64,000 bases of DNA from AP-15 sp963772965 (GTDB lineage Bacteria; Pseudomonadota; Alphaproteobacteria; ATCC43930; CGMCC-115725), in contig CAVYZU010000013.1 of NCBI GenBank assembly GCA_963772965.1, forward strand, positions 124,001-188,000. Reading direction: 5' to 3'. The position numbers and the translations under genes are program-made. Shown one piece after another: positions 43,703 to 52,894 of this stretch. A model generated the notes under the pieces. It was given only the letters and a program-made list of their open reading frames with translations, was not told the DNA's origin and searched no databases. Each line of letters begins with the position of its first letter. The stretch's first letter is position 1.

Positions 43703-46564
43703 CTAGCCGGTGCGGCGGCGGCGAGCCGGCTGGGGCTGCGGTTTCAGGTAAGGGCGGAGATAGTCGCCGGTGTAGCTCTCGCCGCTCGCTGCGATGTCTT
43801 CGGGGGTGCCGGTGGCGACGATGTGACCGCCGGCGTCGCCACCCTCGGGGCCGAGATCGATGATCCAATCCGCGGTCTTGATGACTTCGAGATTGTGCTC
43901 GATGACCAGGACGGTGTTGCCGGTTTCGACCAACGCGTGCAGCACTTCCAACAATTTGCGGACATCGTCGAAATGCAGACCGGTAGTCGGCTCGTCGAGG
44001 ATGTAGAGGGTGCGGCCGGTGGCGCGCCGCGATAATTCCTTGGCGAGCTTGACACGCTGCGCCTCGCCGCCCGACAGGGTCGTCGCGGGCTGGCCGATAT
44101 GGATGTAGCCAAGCCCGACCTGCTGCAGGGTCAACAATTTGTCGCGGATCGAGGGCACCGCACGAAAGAATTCGACCCCCTCATCGACGGTCATGTCGAG
44201 GACGTCGGCAATGCTTTTGCCGCGGAACAACACTTCGAGGGTTTCACGGTTGTACCGCCGGCCATGACAGACATCGCATTGGACATAGACGTCGGGCAGA
44301 AAATGCATCTCGATCTTGATGACGCCATCGCCCTGGCAGGCTTCGCAGCGGCCGCCTTTGACATTGAACGAGAACCGGCCGGGCAGATAGCCGCGCGACT
44401 TTGCCTCCGGCAAGCCGGCGAACCAGTCGCGGATCGGGGTAAAGCAGCCGGTATAAGTGGCCGGGTTCGAGCGCGGCGTGCGGCCGATCGGCGACTGGTC
44501 GATATCGACGATCTTGTCGAGGAATTCGACGCCTTCGAGGCCCCGATGCGGCGCCGGCTGCTCGCGCGCATTGTTGAGCCGCTTGGCGAGCGCTTTGTAC
44601 AGCGTCTCGATGATCAAGGTCGATTTGCCGCCGCCCGAGACGCCGGTCACAACGCAAAACGTGCCGAGCGGGATCTCGGCGGTGATATCCTTCAGGTTGT
44701 TACCGGTCGCGCCGACGATGCGCAGGATTTGCCCGGGATGGCCGGTTCTCCTGACCATCGGGATCGGGACCTGGCGCATGCCGGTCAGGTACTGCCCGGT
44801 GATGCTGTCGGGATTGGCCAGGATCGCGTCCAGCGTACCCTCGGCGACGACATGGCCGCCATGAACCCCGGCGCCCGGCCCCATATCGACAACCCAATCG
44901 GCGGTGCGGATCGCCTCTTCATCGTGCTCGACAACGATCACCGTATTGCCGAGGTCGCGCAGCCGCTTCAAGGTGGTCAGCAGCCGGCCGTTGTCGCGCT
45001 GGTGCAAGCCGATCGACGGCTCGTCGAGCACGTAAAGCACGCCGGTCAACCCCGAACCGATCTGCGAGGCGAGCCGGATGCGCTGGCTCTCGCCGCCCGA
45101 CAACGTCCCCGAGGCGCGCGACAGGGTCAAATATTCGAGCCCGACATTCTGCAAAAAGCCGAGCCGCTCATTGATCTCGCGCAGGATGCGCTGGGCGATC
45201 TCGCGCTGGCTCGGGGTCAGCTCGCCGTCGATGCCGGAAAACCAGGCCAACGCGTCGGCGATCGACAGCCGCGCCACTTCACTGATGTTCTTGCCGCCGA
45301 TCTTGACCGCCAACGCCTCGGGTTTCAGCCGGTCGCCGTGGCACACCTCACAGGTCTTGGCGCTCTGATAGCGGCCCAATTCCTCCTTGACCCAGGCGCT
45401 GTCGGTCTCGCGAAACCGCCGCTCCATGTTCGGCAACACACCCTCAAAGGCGCGGTCGGTTGTGTATTTCCGCAACCCGTCATCGTAAGTCATCGCGACC
45501 GGCTCGCCCCCCGAGCCGTTCAAGATCGTGCGCCGCATCTTTTCCGGCAGATCGCGCCACGGCGTGTGCATGTTCTGGCGGAAGTGCTTGGCGATGCTTT
45601 CGAGGGTCTGCGTGTAATAGGGCGAGGACGAATGCGACCACGGGCTGACCGCCCCCTCGGCCAAGCTGCGGCCCTCGTCATGAACGACGAGCGCCGGATC
45701 GAAATAGAGCTTGGTGCCGAGCCCGTCGCAGGCCGGGCACGCGCCAAACGGGTTGTTGAACGAAAACAGCCGCGGCTCGATCTCGGGGATCGTAAAGCCC
45801 GACACCGGGCAGGCGAATTTCGCCGAGAAGATCGTCTCCTCGCCCAAATCGGCGTTTTCCGTGATTGCGATGCCCTCGGCGAGGTCGAGTGCCGTCTCGA
45901 ACGAATCGGCGAGCCGATTGCCGAGATCGGATGACACGATGATGCGGTCGACGACAACGGCAATGTCGTGCTTGACGTTCTTGTTGAGCGGCCGAACCTC
46001 GTCGAGTTCGACCATCTTGCCATCGATCTTGACGCGCTGAAACCCGCGCTTTCGCAAGTCGATGAACTCCTTGCGGTATTCGCCCTTGCGGCCGCGCGCG
46101 ATCGGCGCCAGCAGATAGAGCCGCGTACCCTCGGGCATCGCTATGACACGGTCGACCATCTGGGACACGGTCTGGCTGACGATCGGCAACCCGGTGGCCG
46201 GCGAGTACGGCACCCCGACCCGCGCCCACAACAGACGCATGTAATCGTAAATTTCGGTCACGGTCGCGACGGTCGAGCGCGGGTTGCGCGAGGTCGTCTT
46301 TTGCTCGATCGAAATCGCCGGCGACAACCCCTCGATCAATTCGACTTCGGGTTTTTGCATCAGTTCGAGGAATTGCCGCGCATAAGCCGACAAACTCTCG
46401 ACATAGCGGCGCTGGCCCTCCGCATAGACAGTGTCAAAGGCCAGCGACGACTTGCCCGAGCCCGAAAGCCCGGTGATCACCACCAGGCTGTCGCGCGGCA
46501 GATCGACGTCGATGTTCTTCAGATTATGTTCGCGCGCGCCGCGGATCCGGATCAACTGCTGCAT
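43703..46564 (-). CDS. uvrA: Excinuclease ABC subunit UvrA
   Basis: A 953-residue DNA damage-recognition ATPase of nucleotide excision repair. Two ABC domains: Walker A GLSGSGKSSLAFDT near residue 31 and GVSGGGKSTLI near residue 640, signatures LSGGESQR and LSGGEAQR. Zinc-binding motifs are CPACDGLG, CEVCHGDRL and CEACQGDGVIKI with CDVCHGRRYN. It is full-length with no disruption. ATG 46564 begins IRGAREHNLKNIDVDLPRD as in all UvrA. Its 3' side is followed at 14 bases by the MNT/HEPN pair. The upstream gap of about 380 bases contains a nested inverted repeat. Confidence 0.98.
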   Translation of the reverse strand: MQQLIRIRGAREHNLKNIDVDLPRDSLVVITGLSGSGKSSLAFDTVYAEGQRRYVESLSAYARQFLELMQKPEVELIEGLSPAISIEQKTTSRNPRSTVATVTEIYDYMRLLWARVGVPYSPATGLPIVSQTVSQMVDRVIAMPEGTRLYLLAPIARGRKGEYRKEFIDLRKRGFQRVKIDGKMVELDEVRPLNKNVKHDIAVVVDRIIVSSDLGNRLADSFETALDLAEGIAITENADLGEETIFSAKFACPVSGFTIPEIEPRLFSFNNPFGACPACDGLGTKLYFDPALVVHDEGRSLAEGAVSPWSHSSSPYYTQTLESIAKHFRQNMHTPWRDLPEKMRRTILNGSGGEPVAMTYDDGLRKYTTDRAFEGVLPNMERRFRETDSAWVKEELGRYQSAKTCEVCHGDRLKPEALAVKIGGKNISEVARLSIADALAWFSGIDGELTPSQREIAQRILREINERLGFLQNVGLEYLTLSRASGTLSGGESQRIRLASQIGSGLTGVLYVLDEPSIGLHQRDNGRLLTTLKRLRDLGNTVIVVEHDEEAIRTADWVVDMGPGAGVHGGHVVAEGTLDAILANPDSITGQYLTGMRQVPIPMVRRTGHPGQILRIVGATGNNLKDITAEIPLGTFCVVTGVSGGGKSTLIIETLYKALAKRLNNAREQPAPHRGLEGVEFLDKIVDIDQSPIGRTPRSNPATYTGCFTPIRDWFAGLPEAKSRGYLPGRFSFNVKGGRCEACQGDGVIKIEMHFLPDVYVQCDVCHGRRYNRETLEVLFRGKSIADVLDMTVDEGVEFFRAVPSIRDKLLTLQQVGLGYIHIGQPATTLSGGEAQRVKLAKELSRRATGRTLYILDEPTTGLHFDDVRKLLEVLHALVETGNTVLVIEHNLEVIKTADWIIDLGPEGGDAGGHIVATGTPEDIAASGESYTGDYLRPYLKPQPQPARRRRTG

Positions 46565-46614
46565 GGCACAAACTTAGCGCGCCCCACCCCCCGGCGCCAC
46601 CGTGTGCGAGAAAT

Positions 46615-46937
46615 CACCACGGAGACACTAAGTCGCCGCGACCCTGCTCCTCGGCTCACCGGCGAAATCCGACATCCATTGCTGGACTGGGTTCCGCCTG
46701 CACTCACCTGAAGAAACCGGATCCTGGAAATCGTCATTCCGGAATGCCCGCCACGGCAGGCCCGGAACCTATGAACACACCCCGTCTTATATCGTCCACG
46801 CGCCGGTTGCATAGGTTCCGGGCTATACGGGCATTGCCCGTGCCCCGGAATGACGTCATTGGCGATTACTCACACACTTCCGCGCCAGAAAGACAATACG
46901 CGGGGGCGCCCTCTACTTCCTCTGTGTCTCTGTGGTG
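46615..46937. repeat. Outer inverted repeat (CACCACGGAGACAC type)
   Basis: CACCACGGAGACAC at 46615-46628 faces GTGTCTCTGTGGTG at 46924-46937, a 14-base pair with one mismatch. The termini enclose about 320 bases without a gene. Repeats of this CACAGAGACAC type are widely dispersed in bacterial genomes. The unit could be a small non-autonomous element between uvrA and the HtrA-like gene (gap 46565-46947). Confidence 0.55.
46732..46855. repeat. Inner palindromic repeat (CGTCATTCCGGAATG type)
   Basis: CGTCATTCCGGAATGCCCG... (46732-46773) is mirrored by ...CGTGCCCCGGAATGACG (46809-46855), with CGGAACCTATG and CATAGGTTCCG forming the inner ends around a 35-base loop. It lies inside the outer inverted repeat, as if one element had inserted into another. 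Confidence 0.6.
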
Positions 46938-46947
46938 AAAATCACGC

Positions 46948-47970
46948 TTACCTCGCCGGGCGAGGCGGGGTCTCGAGCGGTGTCACGATGATGTCGAGCT
47001 TCTGCGACAGGCGCAGCACCGTGAACGGGACCGGTTTGCCGACCCGCTCCTCGGTCATTAGCCGGTGCAATTCGTCGATATCGGCGACCGGGATGCCGTC
47101 GGCAGCGACGATGATGTCGCCGCTGACCAACCCGGCGGCGCGCGCCGCCCCATCGGGTGCGGTCGACTGGACGCGCACGCCGGTCTCGCGCGGCAATTCG
47201 TGAAAGCGCACGACCCGCCGCGACAACGGCACATTCTGCCCGGCAACCCCGATATAGCAGCGCCGCACCCGGCCTTCACGGATCAGCCGCGAGGCGACGA
47301 ATTCGACCGTCGCGGCCGAGATCGAAAAACATATGCCTTGCGCCATACCGATGATCGCGGTGTTGATGCCGACGACCTCGCCGGCGGCGGTCACCAGCGG
47401 CCCGCCGGAATTTCCCGGGTTCAGCGCTGCGTCGGTCTGGATCACGCTGTCGATCAGCCGGCCGGAGCGGCTGCGCAACGAGCGCCCGAGCGCGCTGACG
47501 ACACCGGCCGTCACCGTGCATTGAAACCCGAACGGGTTGCCGATCGCGACGACCAGCTGGCCGACCCGCAATTGCTGCGAATCGCCGAGGCGGGCAAAGG
47601 CCCCGGCCTCACCGTCGAGCCGCAACACGGCGAGATCGGTGTCGGGATCGTCGCCGACAAGACTGGCGCTCAAGGTGCGGCCATCAGGAAAGGCCGCGTC
47701 GATCTTGCGGGCGCCCGACACGACGTGACTGTTGGTCAGGACATAGGCGTCCGGGGTGAACACGACACCCGAACCGGCGCCGCCAGTCCCATCCTTGGCC
47801 CCGGTGACTTGCAGATGCAGCACTGCCGGGCCGACCTTGTCGACGGCGCCGATGACAGCGCGCGAATAGGCGTCGAAAAGTGCGGCGTCTTCCGGCGCCG
47901 GCATCGAAGCCGTGAACGACCCTGGCGCGCTGTCGTCGCCGAGATCGGAGATTGGCGATAGATGAGTCAT
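46948..47970 (-). CDS. HtrA-like serine protease with PDZ domain, no signal peptide
   Basis: A 340-residue S1C-type protease. The catalytic triad is visible: H82 in TNSHVVSGARK, D112 in DPDTDLAVLRL, and S188 in NPGNSGGPLVTAAGE. A PDZ domain follows (GVRVQSTAPDGAARAAGLVS, GDIIVAADGIPVADIDELHR). HtrA proteases usually work in the periplasm, but here the N-terminus (MTHLSPISDLGDDSAP) has no signal peptide, and the upstream extension of the frame does not supply one. The protein may be cytoplasmic or use another export route. I start at ATG 47970, where the likeness begins. It is divergent from ssb with 92 bases between. Confidence 0.9.
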   Translation of the reverse strand: MTHLSPISDLGDDSAPGSFTASMPAPEDAALFDAYSRAVIGAVDKVGPAVLHLQVTGAKDGTGGAGSGVVFTPDAYVLTNSHVVSGARKIDAAFPDGRTLSASLVGDDPDTDLAVLRLDGEAGAFARLGDSQQLRVGQLVVAIGNPFGFQCTVTAGVVSALGRSLRSRSGRLIDSVIQTDAALNPGNSGGPLVTAAGEVVGINTAIIGMAQGICFSISAATVEFVASRLIREGRVRRCYIGVAGQNVPLSRRVVRFHELPRETGVRVQSTAPDGAARAAGLVSGDIIVAADGIPVADIDELHRLMTEERVGKPVPFTVLRLSQKLDIIVTPLETPPRPAR

Positions 47971-48062
47971 GTGCAGTTTCCCAAAGTTAAGAATAAAGTG
48001 GGAACATTCGCAGGACTTGATAAGATGGGTTTTCTTGGCGACCACAAAAGTGCGGTGACCCT

Positions 48063-48593
48063 ATGGCTGGCAGTCTCAACAAAGTAACCTTGATCGGCAA
48101 TCTCGGCCGTGATCCCGAAATGCGCTCGACCCAGGACGGCAGCCGCATCGCCACCTTTACGGTCGCCACCTCGGATACCTGGCGCGATCGCGTATCCGGC
48201 GAGCGCAAGGAGCGCACCGAATGGCACCGCATCGTGATCTTTAACGAGCGGCTCGCCGAGATCGCCGAGAAGTATTTGCGCAAGGGCTCGAAAGTCTATC
48301 TCGAAGGCGCATTGCAGACCCGCAAATGGACCGATCAGGGCGGCCAGGAACGGACCACGACCGAAATCGTCTTGCCGAAGTTTCGCGGCGAATTGACGAT
48401 GCTGGACGGCATGGGCGGCAGCCGCGGCGGCGCCGCCGGCGGTCAGGCGACGGACAGCGACTTTGATGACAACTACGCCGACGAACCGGCGGCGCGCGCC
48501 ACCCCGGTCATGCCCGGCCCCAGCCGCGGCGGTGCCGGTGGTGGCCGGGGCCGCAACACGCGCGAAGACCTCGACGACGACATCCCTTTCTAA
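48063..48593 (+). CDS. ssb: Single-stranded DNA-binding protein
   Basis: A 176-residue SSB that coats single-stranded DNA in replication and repair. The OB-fold domain is residues 1-110 (NKVTLIGNLGRDPEMRSTQD, FTVATSDTWRDRVSGE, EWHRIVIFNERLAEIAEKYL, KGSKVYLEGALQTRKW). A Gly-rich linker follows, and the acidic tip ends DDDIPF, which recruits partner proteins. In most Alphaproteobacteria gyrA lies next on this side; here the next gene is the accessory NACHT NTPase, so an insertion may have happened here. Confidence 0.97.
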   Translation: MAGSLNKVTLIGNLGRDPEMRSTQDGSRIATFTVATSDTWRDRVSGERKERTEWHRIVIFNERLAEIAEKYLRKGSKVYLEGALQTRKWTDQGGQERTTTEIVLPKFRGELTMLDGMGGSRGGAAGGQATDSDFDDNYADEPAARATPVMPGPSRGGAGGGRGRNTREDLDDDIPF

Positions 48594-51129
48594 GCTGTAG
48601 AGAATACATCCTCGCTCGGGGCAGCGAGTTCGCAGTCTCCTATAGAGGTTACAGTGCCTCGATGGGGGCTGCGATGCGCAGGCGAGCGAGCACCCGTGGA
48701 GGCACGCAATAAACGCTCTTAAAATGCCTTTTGGGTAGATGACTACCAGGTAGGAGCGCTTAGAGACGACCAGTATAACGCGGGAGGAGTAAATGCCGAA
48801 CCTTATTATAAACACTATCCTCCTTATTACATTTGTTATGATGTCAGCGTTTGCTCTATATGTAAAGCTCCGTCAGGACACAAACACACGCGAGAGGTTT
48901 GCCTTTTATGCATTGGCGGGTGTCACTTCGCTTGGAACGTTGACGATTAAATCGCTCTCCGAACACGAAAGCGTCTGGTCGTCTATCGGTAATTTGGCCA
49001 GAGCGGCGGCCGGTCAACCGCCAGATCGTGCCGGACCGCCGCCTTGGAGCGACCACGCCCTCATGGTAGTCGTCTTCATTTCCGCATGCTTTTTCATAAG
49101 TTCACTCTATCGTAATTGGCATGGAAAATTTTCTAAGGCAGACGATGATCTCAGAAGGAAACATAGAGACCGAAACTGGGCCATGGCAGGTATTGCCGAT
49201 GCGTATCGCCGGCTATCACGCCACCCGGCACCCGAGCCATTTACGCGAGTTGAACAACAATTCCGACCCCAACGCCTTGACGTGCCGGGCCTGTTGACCT
49301 GGCATGTACAGGCAAAGGAGTTATATTTGCTTCGAAATCGGTCATTTCGCTTCGATTCAGATTTCGGATGGCGCGACGATCATCGTTGTTGGATCGGCGA
49401 AGATATCATTTCAAATCGTGTTATTGTATTATATTGTTCGGCTGAACCTCCACAGGATCGTTCATTATCTGACTTTGTCGCCTATAGTAAGGAGATCGCG
49501 GGAGGACGCCCTGTAGAATGCCATATGGCAATTCGGGATGGCGGCGAAATCCTGCTGAATTTGCCACAGAAAATTATCGACGGCTTCACCATCCATTGCG
49601 AAACGCGTGAAAGTTTGCTTAATAATTTGGTAGATTTTCGCGACTATTATACAAACATTCGTGATCGTGTGGAGAGGCGTCCGCTGTCGGAGACGGATAT
49701 TCCGATCAAGTCGGCGTATGTAGAATCTCAAATTGAGGACGAAACCGGCGAATTAATCGCGGTCCCGTTGGAGGAATTCCTCACCACATGGTTGGAAGAG
49801 CCTAGCCGACGCCAGCTAGCCCTGCTTGGAGAATTATGGGCAGGGCAAAAGCACCGGTGCGCTAATGTTTGCGTACCACCTCATCAACCAACGTTCGCCA
49901 GAGACTCGAGTTCCGATAATCATCGAACTCAGAGGGCGGAGTCCGCAAAATCAAACCCCAGACGATATCCTGGCATCCTGGGCACATCGCTACGACATAA
50001 ACGCGCGCGCCCTTATGCAGCTTATAAATCGCAGGCCGCGTTCTGCTGATATTCGAAGGTTTTGACGAGATGGCTCACGCTTCGCTATACGAGGATCGAA
50101 TAGAACATTTCAAAGTCTTATGGCAGTTTGCATATGATCATTCTAAGATTTTGTTCACGGGGCGCCCAAACTTTTTCTTGGATGATGAAGAGATGCGCAA
50201 TGCGCTAGGTATAGCGCCTCGCGAGCTCGGCGACCTTTCACTCTCGATCAACTCGGGGCCTCATTGCCAGTTTATTCGCCTGCGTCCGTTCACGATAGAA
50301 CAGATAAGAATCAGTCTTGAGAAGTGGATCGCATCTGATGTTGTTGAACAGATTGTCGAAGTAGCGTCCGCTGGTGGTCAAGCTGCAGAGATCGTTTCGC
50401 GACCATCACTCTTGCATATAGTAGCGCTCCTGTGGACATCGGAGAATTTCCGCGAGAATCCTAACGAAATATCATCGGCAAAGGTCATATGGCAGTTCAT
50501 ATTACACAGCCTACGACGGCAGACGCAGAAGTCGGAGGAGGGATTAAAATTTATGTTCCTCACAGAGTTGGAAAGACTGTATTTTATGGAAGGGATAGCA
50601 GCATTTATGGGTAAGGGTGGCTTTACGAATCAAATTCTTCGACCCCAATTTCGCGAATCGCTTCGAACGCTTTTGCAATGGTTCGATCCAGATATATCGA
50701 AAATGCGTACAGCGCAGGAACCCGTCGACGTTCGTCCGCTACCACAAAGGATTCGTGATCTTGATAATCCCTTGGAAGCGATCGAAACTGACGTCAGGAC
50801 CTACGGGGTGCTTGTGTCAGATTTAAGTCGTTCTGGCGCGTTACAGTTTGCGCACAAATCATTTTTTGAACTACTATTAGCACGGCTGTCTTCATTTCGC
50901 CTTTTGGCGCGGCACGGCAACGCCTATTGGGACTCACTATTTAAAGCTACCGAATTTAAACTGGATCCGACAGAGATGAGCCTGGAAGTCCTTACTTTTT
51001 TTTGCAGAAATATCAGCCGAAAAAATCAAGGCGAAAAGTGTCGAAGTTCGTGAACAAAATGTGCCCGAGCAACTATATGCGAATATGGTAATAATACCAC
51101 AAATCAAAGCTAGCGCACTATTGAGACTA

Positions 51130-52262
51130 GTGGTACGACGCAATCATAGGATTCCATATTGGAGCGGGGTGTGCGATGATGCGCGATGCGCGAGGGGATC
51201 AGCATCGAAGTGAGTGCCGGCGACCGCGAACGACTGGCGGCGGTGGTGGCGGATCGCAACAGCCGGCAAAAGCATGTGTGGCGGGCACAGATCATTTTGG
51301 CGACCGCGGAGGGCTGCGGTACGGCCGAGATCATGCGCCGCGCCGGAGTATCGAAGCCGTGCGTGTGGCGCTGGCAGGAGCGCTTCATGCGCGAAGGGGT
51401 GGCCGGCCTGCTGCACGACAAGACGCGCAAACCCGGTTTGCCGCCGACGCCTGCGGCGGTTATTGACCGAGTGGTCGAGTTGACGCTGGCGGAGCCGCCA
51501 GGCGAGGCAACCCACTGGACCGGCCGGGCGATGGCGGTGGCGAGCGGCATCTCGCTGCGCTCGGTGCAGCGGATCTGGGCGGCGCACGGTCTGCAGCCGC
51601 ACCGAGTGCGGCGTTTCAAGCTGTCGCAAGACCCGGCGTTTGCCGCCAAATTGCGTGACGTGGTCGGGCTATATCTCGACCCGCCGGCCCACAGCCTGGT
51701 GCTGTCGGTCGACGAGAAGTCGCAAATTCAGGCTCTCGACCGCACCCAGCCCGGCTTGCCGATCAAGAAGGGTCGAGCCGGGACAATGACCCATGATTAC
51801 ATCCGCAACGGCACGACGACGCTGTTTGCGGCGCTCAATGTCCTTGACGGCTCGGTCATCGGCCAATGCATGGCGCGTCACCGCCACCAGGAGTTCATCC
51901 GCTTCCTCAATCGGGTCGAGGCCGTTGTCCTGGCCGGCAAGCTCATTCATGTGATCCTCGACAACTATGCCGCCCACAAGCATCCCAAGGTCCGCGCCTG
52001 GCTTGCGCGGCATCCACGCTGGACGTTTCACTTCACGCCCACGTCATGCTCCTGGGCCAATGCCGTTGAAGGCTTTTTTGCCACCCTGACCCGCCGGCGG
52101 TTGCAGCGCGGCGTCTTCCGCTCGCTGGTCGATCTGCAAGCCGCGATCAACCGCTATCTCGGCGAGCATAACCGCAAACCCAAACCCTTTGTCTGGACCG
52201 CCGACCCCGATCGCATTATCGAAAAAGTCAACCGCGGGAACCAAATGTTGGCGTCAGACCAC
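51130..52262 (+). mobile_element. IS630-family insertion sequence
   Basis: A 1133-base element. Its left end GTGGTACGACG and right end CGTCTGACC-type complement (reading CGTCAGACCAC at the end) are imperfect inverted repeats. Both ends are flanked by TA (51128-51129 and 52263-52264), the target duplication expected for IS630. It lies inside the NACHT gene. It is GC-rich like the host chromosome, whereas the surrounding gene is AT-rich. It encodes one transposase. Confidence 0.88.
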
Positions 52263-52265
52263 TAG
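51186..52265 (+). CDS. IS630-family transposase
   Basis: A 359-residue DDE transposase. N-terminal helix-turn-helix region: EIMRRAGVSKPCVWRWQERF and SGISLRSVQRIWAAHGL. The DDE catalytic residues are in LVLSVDEKSQIQALDRTQPG (D), HVILDNYAAHKHPKV (D) and SWANAVEGFFATLTRR (E). It is intact, so the element could move. The reading frame ends at CAC then TAG; the T and A of this stop come from the duplicated TA target, so the stop depends on the insertion site. Start ATG 51186; ATGs at 51177-51180 are alternatives. Confidence 0.92.
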   Translation: MREGISIEVSAGDRERLAAVVADRNSRQKHVWRAQIILATAEGCGTAEIMRRAGVSKPCVWRWQERFMREGVAGLLHDKTRKPGLPPTPAAVIDRVVELTLAEPPGEATHWTGRAMAVASGISLRSVQRIWAAHGLQPHRVRRFKLSQDPAFAAKLRDVVGLYLDPPAHSLVLSVDEKSQIQALDRTQPGLPIKKGRAGTMTHDYIRNGTTTLFAALNVLDGSVIGQCMARHRHQEFIRFLNRVEAVVLAGKLIHVILDNYAAHKHPKVRAWLARHPRWTFHFTPTSCSWANAVEGFFATLTRRRLQRGVFRSLVDLQAAINRYLGEHNRKPKPFVWTADPDRIIEKVNRGNQMLASDH

Positions 52266-52894
52266 CACCTCGCTCGTGCCGGAAGGTGTTTCAGTATATT
52301 ACGACTGGGATATTCATTATTTGTAATCGAAGGAGTCGCAGGCATTTGCAGATAACGGCGTGGATTTTGTTGACTGCGACTATAGCTCTTATTTTTGTAA
52401 TCAGTACCGGTGATAATGAGTCGGTAGCGAAATTTATTTTTGAATGGCTTGGGAAAAGCCGCGTCGGGTACATTTTAGGAACGACGTTAATCGCAGGGTT
52501 TGTATTTCAGATGGCTGGCTTCGCAGTCCGGGGGCCTTCGGATTGGGTTTTGCGCGTTAGGATTTGGTATCGATGCGCGTTGTTAGCGGGTGGTGACGAA
52601 GAGCAAATTAGAAGGTGTGTTGGAGCGTTCGTGTATAAGAGGCTTGTCCAATGGACAAATTTGCCGCTTATATCGTTTGGCGACTTGTGGCACCTTCGCG
52701 ACATGTTTGAGGCACATTTATACGAAGCGAAAGAGGTCCTAATTACACCAACAGTGACTTCGAAACCAGCTCAAAACTTAGCAAGATGAGCGCGTGCGAG
52801 GAAACAATTGATTGTATTTATGGTCCCAGTGGGGATGTTCGCATCGCCGGGTCAGTTCGCCAACGACGAAGCCGACGAGCGATAGGGGAGAGCG

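Larger units (their letters stand above)
48793..52789 (+). pseudogene. Membrane-anchored NACHT-family NTPase, frameshifted and split by an IS630 element
   Basis: The restored product is about 950 residues. Residues about 4-25 and 88-108 are membrane helices (LIINTILLITFVMMSAFALY, HALMVVVFISACFFISSLY). About 120-330 is a domain I do not recognise. The NACHT core follows: Walker A GNYGQGKST if one extra G near 49829-49832 is ignored; Walker B RVLLIFEGFDEM after a second indel near 50030; the NACHT arginine motif KILFTGRPNFFLDDEEM; and the winged-helix motif FAHKSFFELLLARL. A third indel is an 8-T run at 50996-51003. The IS at 51130-52262 cuts the gene; excision with one TA joins ALLRL to APRSC in frame. 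Two C-terminal helices follow. DNA is AT-rich. Ribosome site GGGAGGAG precedes ATG 48793. Confidence 0.85.

Noticed and set aside
44099..45934. 611-codon frame on the + strand opposite uvrA
   Set aside because: It is the antisense shadow of uvrA in high-GC DNA: no domain likeness, low-complexity composition rich in D, R, A and P, and no ribosome site.
46565..46614. Phage or plasmid attachment site near uvrA
   Set aside because: No integrase, tRNA or direct repeat accompanies it; the sequences are explained by inverted repeats.
49826..51010. Programmed frameshifting in the NACHT gene
   Set aside because: Three separate breaks without slippery-site and stem pairs at the first two; indels are more likely, as in other genes here.
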